DNA from: CAZAQS01 sp046485135
Lineage (GTDB): Bacteria > Chloroflexota > Anaerolineae > Anaerolineales > UBA4823
Direction: 5' to 3'
DNA: 64,000 bases
Assembly (NCBI GenBank): GCA_046485135.1
Contig: JAWOHN010000140.1
Location: 11,282 to 75,281 of the forward strand
Shown here: piece after piece, positions 33,864-42,189 of the stretch
How positions within the stretch are numbered: the first letter of the stretch is position 1
Layout of the letters: each line of letters begins with the position of its first letter
The notes under the pieces: generated by a model
What the model was told of the DNA's origin: nothing
The model's database searches: none
Seen by the model: the letters and a program-made list of their open reading frames with translations, nothing else
Program-made: the position numbers and the translations under genes

Positions 33864-35111
33864 ATGAGCACAGCGATATCAAACATTAATCACCCTCAGG
33901 ACGCACTGCCACACTTAAAAAAACGTTGGATTGCTTTCACGGTGGTTGCCATTTTTACGCTGGGATGTGCTGCTCTGCTCCTGAACCACTTATGGGAACC
34001 AAGGTATGCTCTGCGATGGTTGGCGATATCTACCATGGGAATGGTGTACCTGGTCAAAACGCTGTGGTCTAATCTTGAACAAAATCACCGTCCAGATGAA
34101 GTCAGCTTGCTGCCTACCTTAGGCCCTGGGAACAGCCTGACATTGCTGCGGGGAGCATTGCTGGCAGGTTTGGCGGGATTTATCCTCTCACCTTCACCGG
34201 AGCAAAATCTGGCCTGGGCGCCGGCGATCATCTACACCCTGGCCATCGCGGTTGACTTTCTGGATGGTTACGCAGCTCGCGTTTCCAACCATGTAACCCG
34301 CCTGGGGGAAACTCTTGATATGAGTTTAGATGGTCTGGGAATCTTGATCGCTTCTGTGTTGGCGATTCAATATGGAACACTGCCGGTATGGTACCTGGCA
34401 GTTCCGCTGGCTCGCTTCCTGTTCCTGGCTGGAATCAACTGGAGAAATAAGAAAGGTCTGGTGGTCCACAAGCTAAATCCCAGCGTGAGACGCAGAGCCT
34501 TTGCAGCAGTGCAGATGGGATTTCTTTCATCAATGCTTTGGCCTGTTTTCACCCCTCCAGGCACAACTGTAGCCGCCTTTATCTTTGCTCTTCCCTTCCT
34601 GGTGGGATTTGCCATGGATTGGTTGGCAGCTTGTGGCCTGCTGAGACAAAACCAATTTCAGGAGCCCAATCCAGTCATCAAGCCCTTACTAACAATTGCC
34701 CCAATAGTGCTCCGGTTGGTGGTTTTGATCGTCTTGTCGATGCACACCGCTACTCAAATCGACACTTATCTTAACCCGGGTGTTCCTTCTATAGCTGGCA
34801 CAGGCGCCCCAAACGCAACCGTTAGCGCTCTAATATTGGCGTTTGAAATTCTGGTTCTGTTTTTCCTGGTTTTTGGGGTAGCGGGACGGGTAGCCGCTAT
34901 TGCCGGCTTGCTCCTATTGGGCATTCACCAGTTTTACACAGGTCTTAACCTGGCCCAATACTTACTCATCCTCATTTATACTGCCATCCTCTACCTTGGA
35001 ACCGGGAAGTATTCGCTGTGGAAACCCGAGGACCGTTTAATCTTCAACCAGGCCGGTCGGGTTCAGGTTCAAGCGTCCGTGGACGACCACACCAGCCATG
35101 CGAGACATTAG
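33864..35111 (+). CDS. CDP-alcohol phosphatidyltransferase family membrane protein
   Basis: The 415-residue membrane protein has the full CDP-alcohol phosphotransferase motif D-G-x2-A-R-x8-G-x3-D-x3-D from Asp134 to Asp156. Family members transfer a phosphoalcohol from a CDP-linked donor to an acceptor alcohol, making phospholipids or, in some cases, sugar- or inositol-linked lipids. It is longer than usual: the N-terminal 80 residues hold two extra helices and the C-terminal 190 residues hold four more with a DoxX-like pattern. The flippase-like gene begins two bases after its stop. Product unknown; in this cluster it may attach a lipid to the pterin-type product or make a special lipid headgroup. 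Confidence 0.88.
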   Translation: MSTAISNINHPQDALPHLKKRWIAFTVVAIFTLGCAALLLNHLWEPRYALRWLAISTMGMVYLVKTLWSNLEQNHRPDEVSLLPTLGPGNSLTLLRGALLAGLAGFILSPSPEQNLAWAPAIIYTLAIAVDFLDGYAARVSNHVTRLGETLDMSLDGLGILIASVLAIQYGTLPVWYLAVPLARFLFLAGINWRNKKGLVVHKLNPSVRRRAFAAVQMGFLSSMLWPVFTPPGTTVAAFIFALPFLVGFAMDWLAACGLLRQNQFQEPNPVIKPLLTIAPIVLRLVVLIVLSMHTATQIDTYLNPGVPSIAGTGAPNATVSALILAFEILVLFFLVFGVAGRVAAIAGLLLLGIHQFYTGLNLAQYLLILIYTAILYLGTGKYSLWKPEDRLIFNQAGRVQVQASVDDHTSHARH

Positions 35112-35113
35112 AC

Positions 35114-36145
35114 ATGTATAAAATCCTGTTGGCTTTTCTCGCTATCCCTTTGCTGTGGTGGTCATTACGCGATATTCCGTTACCTGAGATTTATGATACC
35201 CTGCTGGGGGTCAGCCCACTGGGATTGCTCGGTCTAGCACTATTGAATGGGTTTATCTTTCTCTTGTTGACCAGCCGCTGGTGGCTGTTGATACGCGCTC
35301 TGGGTAATAGACTGCCTTTCCTTTCGCTGGTTGGTTATCGCCTGGCTGCCTTTGGGATTACTTACTTCACCCCCGGACCACAATTTGGAGGCGAGCCTCT
35401 GCAAGTACACCTGGTCCAAAGCCGGCACCATCTCTCAGGATCAGTCGCGCTGGCTGGAGTGGCTATGGACAAGCTGGTTGAGCTACTGGTGAATTTTTCA
35501 TTCCTGGTATTTGGATTAATGCTTGTGTTCCACTTCCGCTTGCTGCACAGCCCAATCTCGAGCCTGACGCTGTTCATTACGCTGGGTATGCTGGTGCTAC
35601 CGGTCATCTACTTGCTACTGCTAAGAATGGGATACCACCCATTCACGACCCTCCTGAGCCGCCCTGTGAAGTTAGAAAAATGGAAAACCGCATTCTGGCG
35701 GATCAAGCTGCCGGTAGAATCAGCTGAGGAACAGGTGGCAGGATTGTTGCGTCATAAGCCAAAGGCTTTGGGCGGCGCCTTGACCATCTCTTTGCTGGCG
35801 TGGATCTGCATGATTGCTGAATATTGGTTGGCATTGCGAGTCCTGGGAATCCATCTTGAACCGTTCCAGGTGATCTTTGCACTTACTGCTGTGAGAATTG
35901 CCTTCCTACTGCCGTTTCCAGCCGGTGTGGGCGCACTGGAAGCTGGGCAGGTGGCTGCCATGCAAATGTTGGGGGTTGAGCCTGCCCTGGGCATCAGCGT
36001 AAGTTTATTGATCCGGGCGCGAGACCTTAGTTTGGGAGTTTTGGGATTATGGTTAGGAGGATTATTGACGCGGCTCGGTCCAATGAGACCGTCTGCTGTA
36101 GCACAACCGATTAATGTTAACATCCAAAGGAGAAACCAAAGATGA
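35114..36145 (+). CDS. flippase-like membrane protein (LPG-synthase transmembrane family)
   Basis: The start is the ATG at 35114, two bases after the preceding stop; the frame is open further upstream in another reading of the previous gene. The 343-residue protein has about eight helices and the family pattern YRLAAFGITYFTPGPQFGGEPLQ (split here as YRLAAFGITYFTPG, then QFGGEPLQ; about residues 76-98) and PFPAGVGALEAGQVAA (about 273-288). This is the transmembrane part of lysylphosphatidylglycerol synthase without the catalytic soluble domain; stand-alone versions are thought to move lipids or lipid-linked molecules. It fits a role in carrying the cluster's lipid-linked product. It overlaps the next gene by four bases. 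Confidence 0.87.
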   Translation: MYKILLAFLAIPLLWWSLRDIPLPEIYDTLLGVSPLGLLGLALLNGFIFLLLTSRWWLLIRALGNRLPFLSLVGYRLAAFGITYFTPGPQFGGEPLQVHLVQSRHHLSGSVALAGVAMDKLVELLVNFSFLVFGLMLVFHFRLLHSPISSLTLFITLGMLVLPVIYLLLLRMGYHPFTTLLSRPVKLEKWKTAFWRIKLPVESAEEQVAGLLRHKPKALGGALTISLLAWICMIAEYWLALRVLGIHLEPFQVIFALTAVRIAFLLPFPAGVGALEAGQVAAMQMLGVEPALGISVSLLIRARDLSLGVLGLWLGGLLTRLGPMRPSAVAQPINVNIQRRNQR

Positions 36146-36495
36146 ACACAGAACACAACCCTCAGAACAAGACCAGGTTTGGAACCCTCCAGATAAGTAT
36201 CTTGCTGCTTGGCCTGGCAACCGCGGTGATCCACGGTGTTGTGCTCAATCTCATGATGGGCAAATTAGATTTGCTATTCACCCTGAATGGGATCGGATTT
36301 CTTGTACTACTGGCGGCCTATTTCCTGCCACAGTTCAGACCGCTGCATAACCTGGTCCGCTGGGGCCTGATCGCCTTTACGGCTGTCACAATTATTGCCT
36401 GGGTGTTCCTCGGCGCTCGTGAAATCTTAGGATATGTAACCAAGCTGATCGAGGCAGGTTTGATTGTGGCCTTATTGCTTGATTCTGATCGCTGA
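36142..36495 (+). CDS. small membrane protein with three to four helices
   Basis: The 117-residue product has hydrophobic segments at about residues 17-38, 43-62, 72-91 and 96-112. Its ATG overlaps the flippase-like gene's stop (ATGA), which supports translation. I do not recognise a family. It lies between the membrane-lipid genes and ribA, about 110 bases before the latter, and probably belongs to the same transcript. Confidence 0.75.
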   Translation: MNTEHNPQNKTRFGTLQISILLLGLATAVIHGVVLNLMMGKLDLLFTLNGIGFLVLLAAYFLPQFRPLHNLVRWGLIAFTAVTIIAWVFLGAREILGYVTKLIEAGLIVALLLDSDR

Positions 36496-36603
36496 AACAA
36501 ATTTTGATAACTGCTCCGGCAAAAGTCTTCACAGGGAAGGCCATTTCTCTGATAGGCCAGGCGGTTTCGTCAATAGAATAGTTGGCGGGGATATAATGAA
36601 CAT

Positions 36604-37260
36604 ATGAAGGAAAATGATCAACCAATACAAATTCAAATGATGGTGTCTGCGCGCTTGCCTACATCAACCGGCGAGTACAGATTGTGCCTCTATCACACCA
36701 ACCAGGATTCAAAAGAGCACCTGGCACTGGTCAAAGGGGAGGTGCAAGGGAAATCCGCCGTCCTGGTTCGCATTCATTCAGAGTGCTTTACCGGTGATCT
36801 GCTGGGTTCCCGGCGTTGTGATTGCGGCGAACAGTTGGCTTGTTCCTTGCAGATGATTGCAGACAAAGGCGAGGGTGTGTTAATTTACCTGCGCCAGGAG
36901 GGCCGCGGGATTGGCTTGTTAGAAAAGTTACGCGCGTACAATTTACAAGATGAGGGATACGACACCATAGAGGCCAATATCCTGCTAGGCCACCAGGCAG
37001 ATGAACGTGACTATACCGTTGCTGCCCGCATCTTGGAAGATCTCGGCGTCGATTCTATCCGCTTGATCACCAACAACCCATCGAAAATCCAAAGTTTAGA
37101 GTCCCAGAATATAACCATTACCGAAAGAGTGCCGATCCTTCCGACCGTAAACGGTGACAATGCCGGATATTTGAACACCAAAATGCAACGCATGAACCAC
37201 CTGTTCAACCTGACTACCGATATATTTGATATCAGCGGAAATGGGAAAAATTCCTCTTGA
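36604..37260 (+). CDS. ribA: GTP cyclohydrolase II
   Basis: The 218-residue enzyme has the zinc ligands Cys61, Cys72 and Cys74 (IHSECFTGD, RRCDCGEQ) and the GTP-binding YLRQEGRGIGLLEK and GYDTIEAN blocks. It opens GTP to 2,5-diamino-6-ribosylamino-pyrimidinone phosphate with loss of formate and pyrophosphate. It is the single-domain form, without the DHBP-synthase domain fused in ordinary riboflavin operons. No ribB, ribE or ribH lies nearby. With a RibD reductase domain and a PTPS homologue downstream, it more likely supplies a special pathway than riboflavin. The reductase gene overlaps its end by about 20 bases. Confidence 0.93.
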   Translation: MKENDQPIQIQMMVSARLPTSTGEYRLCLYHTNQDSKEHLALVKGEVQGKSAVLVRIHSECFTGDLLGSRRCDCGEQLACSLQMIADKGEGVLIYLRQEGRGIGLLEKLRAYNLQDEGYDTIEANILLGHQADERDYTVAARILEDLGVDSIRLITNNPSKIQSLESQNITITERVPILPTVNGDNAGYLNTKMQRMNHLFNLTTDIFDISGNGKNSS

Positions 37261-37936
37261 TTCCTGGCTGGCGAAGACAGGTGATCAAAGAGGACAAACT
37301 GGACGGCCTCTGGTTACCCTGTCCTGGGCCCAAAGCATCGATGGAAGCCTGACCACCCGGCGGGGAGAGACCTTGGCGCTCAGTGGACCTAAATCCTTGC
37401 GCCTGACCCACCGGTTGCGAGCCGCTCACGATGCCATTGCGGTAGGCATTGGAACGGTTTTAGCTGATGACCCTCAACTGACGGTCCGCCTGGTGACTGG
37501 CTCAGACCCACAGCCCATAGTGCTGGACAGCCATCTGACATTCCCCCAGCAAGCCCAGCTTATTCGAGCCGAGAGACATCCCTGGATTGCAACAGTGACC
37601 CCAGCCGACCCAGATAAAAAAGCATTCCTCGAAGCGCATGGAGCGTGTATCTTTGAATGTCCCGCTGACTCTCGCCAACAAGTCGACTTGCCTGACTTTC
37701 TTGAAGTCCTGGCATCTAAGGGCATCCGCAGCCTAATGGTAGAGGGAGGTGCAAAACTGATCACAAGTTTCTTAGAAGGCGGCCTGGCAGATCGAGTTGT
37801 GATCACAATCTCACCAATCCTTGTTGGCGGTCTGGCGGTTGTTGCCGAACAGTTGTTGCCAATGCCAAGGATACACGATGTCAATTACGATCAGGTGGGA
37901 AATGATCTGATCGTTTGGGGTGTTCCCACATGGTGA
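37241..37936 (+). CDS. RibD C-terminal-type (DHFR-like) reductase, no deaminase domain
   Basis: The start is the ATG at 37241, overlapping ribA by 20 bases; a TTG at 37226 is less likely. The 231-residue protein is the reductase domain of RibD alone: TLSWAQSIDGSLTT, AHDAIAVGIGTVLADDP (substrate and NADPH binding) and SLMVEGGAKLITSFLEGG are all present. The CDA-like deaminase half of bifunctional RibD is absent. The domain reduces the ribosyl moiety of the GTP cyclohydrolase II product to a ribityl chain. In this cluster it may act on the undeaminated or otherwise modified compound. The next gene's ATG overlaps its stop. Confidence 0.9.
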   Translation: MGKIPLDSWLAKTGDQRGQTGRPLVTLSWAQSIDGSLTTRRGETLALSGPKSLRLTHRLRAAHDAIAVGIGTVLADDPQLTVRLVTGSDPQPIVLDSHLTFPQQAQLIRAERHPWIATVTPADPDKKAFLEAHGACIFECPADSRQQVDLPDFLEVLASKGIRSLMVEGGAKLITSFLEGGLADRVVITISPILVGGLAVVAEQLLPMPRIHDVNYDQVGNDLIVWGVPTW

Positions 37937-38973
37937 GACAGATCAAACGTCAAGCAGTTTATTTTACAGACATCGGGCAAGTTACCGTCAGGAAAGAATC
38001 AACCCCAATGCCTGGCCCAACCCAGGTGTTGGTACAAACCAGGTATTCTGCTATCAGCCCTGGCACAGAAATGCTGCTTTACCGGGGACAGTTCCCCCCT
38101 GAGTTATCTCTTGATGCAAACATTCCTGACTTATCTGGCGGCTTCAAGTACCCTCTCAAATACGGTTATGCTGCAGTGGGTAAGGTCATCCAAATTGGAT
38201 CAAAGGTAGATCCAATCTGGACAGACCGAGAGGTATTTGCCTTTCATCCCCATGAAAGCCACTTCATCACATCTGTGCAAGAATTACATCCTCTCCCTGC
38301 CGCTCTTTCAATTGAAGATGCGTTGTTTCTGCCGAATATGGAAACGGCAGTCAATTTCCTTTTGGACAGCAGACCGATTTTGGGGGAGCGCGTGGTTGTA
38401 CTGGGCCAGGGTATTGTCGGCCTGCTGACCACGGCATTGTTAGCCTGGTATCCCCTTTCCAAGCTTATCACCTTGGACCGCTATCCGCTGCGCAGACAGG
38501 CCTCATTGACACTTGGCGCCCATGAAAGCCTGGATACAGACTCGCCTGAAACTGCCCAGAACCTGGAGCGCATCTTCCCTGCAGGTGCAGACTTGGTGTT
38601 TGAACTGTCTGGTAACCCAGAAGTATTGAACCAGGCTATCCAATTGACAGGCCACTCAGGTCGAGTAATCGTCGGCTCCTGGTATGGGACAAAGCTGGCT
38701 GAGCTTAAATTGGGAGGGCGCTTCCACCGGGAACGAATAAACCTGATTAGCAGCCAGGTAAGCAGCCTGACGCCAGAGTTGAGCGGGCGCTGGGATAAAG
38801 CACGTCGCCTGCAGGTGGCCTGGGAAGCACTGGCTGCGTTGCGCCCTTCCCGCCTGATCACGCAACGCATCCCACTCGAAGAAGCGCCGCTGGCTTATCA
38901 ATTGATCGACCGAGAACCAGAAAATGCAATTCAAGTGGTACTGGATTACAATAAAACGACGACAATCAATTGA
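37930..38973 (+). CDS. MDR-superfamily oxidoreductase lacking zinc ligands (BchC-like)
   Basis: Starting at the ATG 37930, the 347-residue protein has the medium-chain dehydrogenase fold: a GroES-like N-terminal domain with YSAISPGTEMLLY and a Rossmann fold with VVVLGQGIVGLLTTALL. The catalytic-zinc Cys of normal alcohol dehydrogenases is absent (SAISPGTE at that position) and the following His is Tyr in KYGYAAVGKV. This resembles the BchC-like group, which acts without the classical zinc. It probably oxidises or reduces a hydroxyl group of the pathway intermediate, for example on the ribityl or pterin side chain. The previous gene overlaps its start by seven bases and the next begins 12 bases after it. 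Confidence 0.88.
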   Translation: MVRQIKRQAVYFTDIGQVTVRKESTPMPGPTQVLVQTRYSAISPGTEMLLYRGQFPPELSLDANIPDLSGGFKYPLKYGYAAVGKVIQIGSKVDPIWTDREVFAFHPHESHFITSVQELHPLPAALSIEDALFLPNMETAVNFLLDSRPILGERVVVLGQGIVGLLTTALLAWYPLSKLITLDRYPLRRQASLTLGAHESLDTDSPETAQNLERIFPAGADLVFELSGNPEVLNQAIQLTGHSGRVIVGSWYGTKLAELKLGGRFHRERINLISSQVSSLTPELSGRWDKARRLQVAWEALAALRPSRLITQRIPLEEAPLAYQLIDREPENAIQVVLDYNKTTTIN

Positions 38974-38985
38974 GGAATAACACAT

Positions 38986-39363
38986 ATGTACACTGTTTCT
39001 GTATCGAGGGACTTTATTGCCCGGCACTTCTTGGTAGGAGGAGATTGGGGGGCAGAAAATTACGAGCATGCCCACCATTACCGGGTTGAAGTACAGCTTG
39101 AAGGCGCCTTCTTGGACCAACACGGATACCTGGTCGATATCGTCGATATTGAAGGCAGGTTGGAATCTCTGGTGGAAGTCTATCGCGATAAAATCTTAAA
39201 TGAGCTTCCTGAGTTCTCGGGCTTGAACCCAAGTATCGAACATTTTGCCCGAATTTTTTCGGAGGGATTTTCTGCAGGCTTAGAAGCCCCAAAATTGACA
39301 GCGATTAAGGTCAAAATTTGGGAGAACGACATCGCTTGGGCCTCATATCAACTCAAGCGCTGA
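38986..39363 (+). CDS. 6-pyruvoyl-tetrahydropterin synthase/QueD homologue with altered catalytic residues
   Basis: The 125-residue protein keeps the zinc site (His14, His28, His30 in YEHAHHYRV), the GYLVDIVDIEG block and the late substrate-binding Glu in KIWENDIAW. The catalytic residues differ from QueD and PTPS. The Cys four places before HxH is Glu24, and the Asp-His pair before the LN block is Arg67-Asp68. A Cys-to-Glu swap at this place is known in PTPS-III enzymes, which make 6-hydroxymethyl-dihydropterin. It therefore probably acts on a dihydroneopterin-like or ribityl-pyrimidine substrate in a different way. It sits in the middle of the ribA-reductase-glycosyltransferase array. Confidence 0.88.
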   Translation: MYTVSVSRDFIARHFLVGGDWGAENYEHAHHYRVEVQLEGAFLDQHGYLVDIVDIEGRLESLVEVYRDKILNELPEFSGLNPSIEHFARIFSEGFSAGLEAPKLTAIKVKIWENDIAWASYQLKR

Positions 39364-39383
39364 TCGACCCAGTGGAGACTTTT

Positions 39384-40457
39384 GTGCATATTGGGCTGGT
39401 TATTTATGGAAGTTTGCAAACTCGCTCCGGGGGATATCTATATGATCAAAAGCTGGTTGAATTTCTTAACCAAAAAGGTGACCGGGTTACCATTGTGTCA
39501 ATTCGACACCAGGATTATCTTCATCACCTGGGGGATAACTTCTCGACTGCTCTGGTCAACTGCCTGCGGGAGCTACCGCTAGATATCCTCCTACAAGATG
39601 AGCTTAATCATCCTTCATTGTTTTGGTTAAACCGGCGGTTGCGCAAAGTGGCTGCCTACCCCTTTGTGACCATAGTCCATCACCTGCGTACGTGCGAGCC
39701 TTTTCCTGCCTGGCAGAAAATAATCTACCGCTGGGTTGAAGGGAAATATCTGACTTCAGTGGATGCATTTGTTTACAACAGCCGGGCTACTCAGCAGTCC
39801 GTGCAAAGCCTGGTTCGAATAAATCGCCCGGAACTGGTCGCTTATCCGGCGGGTGATCGTTTCAAACCGCATATATCAGATGATCAAATCCGCATCCGGG
39901 CACACGCAGCGGGTCCACTCCGTTTGGTGTTCCTTGGAAACCTAATCCCACGCAAGAACCTGCATGTACTCTTGAAAGCGCTATCTGGGCTGGCGTTAGG
40001 CTCATGGCATCTGATTGTTGTTGGCAATATCGATATTGATCCGGCTTATACATTTCGTGTATCGCGCCAGATAGAAGAAGATGGAATTGCCCAACAGGTA
40101 CAATTCCTGGGCTCAATCTCTGATCAAAGGCTGGCAGGTATACTTGAAAGCAGTCATGTACTTGCAATTCCATCATCGTACGAAGGCTATGGTATTGCTT
40201 ACCTGGAAGGGATGGGCTTCGGTTTGCCCGCCTTAGGAAGCGCAGCCGGCGGAGCGCAGGAAATCATCCAACATGGAAAGAATGGCTTCCTTATCCAACC
40301 TGGGGATAGCGAAAGTTTGACAACCTGTCTGTTGCAGTTAACTCAAAACCGAGTCTTATTGACAGAGATGGGCATAGCTGCCAAAAACCGTTATTTGACT
40401 CATCCCAACTGGGCTACCACTGCAAATCGCATACGGGAATTCTTAAATACACTGTGA
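39384..40457 (+). CDS. family 4 glycosyltransferase
   Basis: I choose the GTG at 39384 (VHIGLVIYGSL), six bases behind GGAG; the open frame upstream lies inside the PTPS gene. The 357-residue product has the GT-B fold with the glycine-rich N-terminus TRSGGYLYDQKL, FLGNLIPRKNLHVLLKAL, and the retaining E-x7-E motif SYEGYGIAYLEGMGFG, the sugar-nucleotide site. It transfers a hexose or similar sugar to an unknown acceptor at the cytoplasmic face of the membrane. In this operon the acceptor may be the pterin-like or lipid-linked intermediate. The following methyltransferase gene overlaps its stop. Confidence 0.9.
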   Translation: MHIGLVIYGSLQTRSGGYLYDQKLVEFLNQKGDRVTIVSIRHQDYLHHLGDNFSTALVNCLRELPLDILLQDELNHPSLFWLNRRLRKVAAYPFVTIVHHLRTCEPFPAWQKIIYRWVEGKYLTSVDAFVYNSRATQQSVQSLVRINRPELVAYPAGDRFKPHISDDQIRIRAHAAGPLRLVFLGNLIPRKNLHVLLKALSGLALGSWHLIVVGNIDIDPAYTFRVSRQIEEDGIAQQVQFLGSISDQRLAGILESSHVLAIPSSYEGYGIAYLEGMGFGLPALGSAAGGAQEIIQHGKNGFLIQPGDSESLTTCLLQLTQNRVLLTEMGIAAKNRYLTHPNWATTANRIREFLNTL

Positions 40458-41215
40458 GTATGGTTGGATCATCTTTGCTTTCCTATTATGGCCTCTTTCG
40501 CTCAATCTTGCGTTACTACGGGATTCCATTCCGCATCCACAGGTTGACCCATTTCTATGCCCAGTTCATCCGCCCGGGCGACTTGTGTTTCGACATCGGA
40601 TCTCACTTGGGCAATCGTATCCTGGCCTGGTCTCGATTAGGCGCACGCATCGTTGCCGTAGAGCCCCAGCCTGTAGCGATGAAATTTCTCAAAATGATGT
40701 ATCACAAACGATCAAACGTTATTTTGGTCGAAAGCGCACTTGGCGCAGAAAAGGGTGACATGACCCTTTTTGTGGACCCTCGCAACCCGACTGTAGCTAC
40801 GCTATCCCTTGATTGGATCATGAAAGTAAGACTTCTGTCTTCTTTCTCGAAGGAGCGCTGGAGCACAACCCTCACCGTACCAGTAACCACACTCAGTGAA
40901 TTAATTAACCAATATGGTCAGCCATCATTCTGCAAAATTGACGTAGAGGGCTTTGAGTACGAAGTATTAAAAGGCATCAATCGGCCTTTGACCTGCTTGT
41001 CGTTTGAATATATACCAGCGGCAATAGAAACCGCGCTCGCATGCATCTCTCGTTTGTGTTACTTGGGAGAATATCGCTTCCAATGGTCAATTGGGGAAAA
41101 TCCGTCTCTCTCCGGTGCGGGTTGGTTCTCGGGAGAGGATATGGCTGATTGGCTGCGATCGCTCTCCCCAGCAGATCCCTCAGGAGATATTTACGCTCGT
41201 CTTCAGGAAATGTAA
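40454..41215 (+). CDS. FkbM-family methyltransferase
   Basis: The 253-residue protein has the S-adenosylmethionine-binding motif LCFDIGSHLGNRILAW (about residues 43-58), AVEPQP, and the FkbM signature KIDVEGFEYEVLKG (about 160-173). FkbM-type enzymes O-methylate hydroxyls, often on sugars or polyketides. The GTG at 40454 overlaps the glycosyltransferase stop by four bases (GTGA); an ATG at 40460 is also possible. It may methylate the sugar added by the upstream glycosyltransferase. Confidence 0.9.
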   Translation: MSMVGSSLLSYYGLFRSILRYYGIPFRIHRLTHFYAQFIRPGDLCFDIGSHLGNRILAWSRLGARIVAVEPQPVAMKFLKMMYHKRSNVILVESALGAEKGDMTLFVDPRNPTVATLSLDWIMKVRLLSSFSKERWSTTLTVPVTTLSELINQYGQPSFCKIDVEGFEYEVLKGINRPLTCLSFEYIPAAIETALACISRLCYLGEYRFQWSIGENPSLSGAGWFSGEDMADWLRSLSPADPSGDIYARLQEM

Positions 41216-41217
41216 GC

Positions 41218-42159
41218 GTGTCCGATATGGAATTTATACCTTTCATTCGCTACCTGGAAGCAAAAAAATATATTGATGATCGATCTTTAAACGCCAGAGT
41301 GTGGGGCGGTTTAGCAGAACATCTCAGCCAGCCAACGATTCCTCGTCCTGTGAAGGTGATTGAAGCAGGCGCTGGGATCGGAACAATGCTTGAAAGAATG
41401 CTTGAGACTCAGCTTCTACAAGAAGCTGATTATACCGGTCTCGATATTGATCTAAATAATATTGCCCATGCCTACAATTGTTTGCCAGTTTGGTCAGGAG
41501 AGTGTGGTTTCAAGATTGAGCAACTTGCTGAGGGTATCCATCTCCTGGAAAAAGGAAGCCAAAGGGTTGAGGCTGGATTCAAGCATGGCGATATCCTAAC
41601 TTTTGCAACCATGCCTCAGAACAGGTCGGCTTACGATCTGCTAGTTGCCAACGCATTTTTAGATCTGACCGACATCCCCACGGCTTTGCCGCGCCTGTTT
41701 AGCCTGCTCAAGAGGGAGGGGCTGTTTTACTTCAGTATTAACTTTGACGGCGTAACCATCCTGGAACCGGTAATCGATCCAAAATTCGACCAATTGGTCC
41801 TTGATTTGTACCACCACACAATGGACGAACGTATTACCAACAACCTGCCATCCGGGGACAGCCAATCTGGGCGGCATCTTTTCGCGTATATTCGACAGGC
41901 GGGTGGGCAAATCCTGGCTGCGGGGGCATCCGATTGGGTTGTATTTCCAGGAGTAAACGGGTATCCAGACCGAGATGCCGACTTCCTGCATTTTATCATT
42001 CACACAATCCATGCTTCCTTGCAAAGTAATGCGTTGCTTAATCAGAAAGACCTGGAACAATGGATACATACCCGCCATGCTCAGATCAGGCGCTCAGAAT
42101 TGGTTTATATCGCTCACCAGATAGATATCCTTGGTAAAATGAGTAATCAATTGATCTAA
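41218..42159 (+). CDS. class I SAM-dependent methyltransferase
   Basis: The likely start is the GTG at 41218, behind AGGA nine bases upstream; the ATG at 41227 is the alternative and an earlier frame lies inside the previous gene. The product of about 313 residues has motif I KVIEAGAGIGTMLERML, YTGLDIDLNNI (motif II acidic residue) and DLLVANAFLDL (motif IV). The rest does not match a substrate class I know. It is the last gene of the cluster, 30 bases before lspA. It may add a second methyl group to the cluster product. Confidence 0.85.
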   Translation: MSDMEFIPFIRYLEAKKYIDDRSLNARVWGGLAEHLSQPTIPRPVKVIEAGAGIGTMLERMLETQLLQEADYTGLDIDLNNIAHAYNCLPVWSGECGFKIEQLAEGIHLLEKGSQRVEAGFKHGDILTFATMPQNRSAYDLLVANAFLDLTDIPTALPRLFSLLKREGLFYFSINFDGVTILEPVIDPKFDQLVLDLYHHTMDERITNNLPSGDSQSGRHLFAYIRQAGGQILAAGASDWVVFPGVNGYPDRDADFLHFIIHTIHASLQSNALLNQKDLEQWIHTRHAQIRRSELVYIAHQIDILGKMSNQLI

Positions 42160-42189
42160 CTAGGACTTACACACTATGAAGAAAAAGGG

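Noticed and set aside
41659..42078. 139-codon open frame antisense to the second methyltransferase
   Set aside because: Overlaps conserved coding sequence completely and has no recognisable domain.
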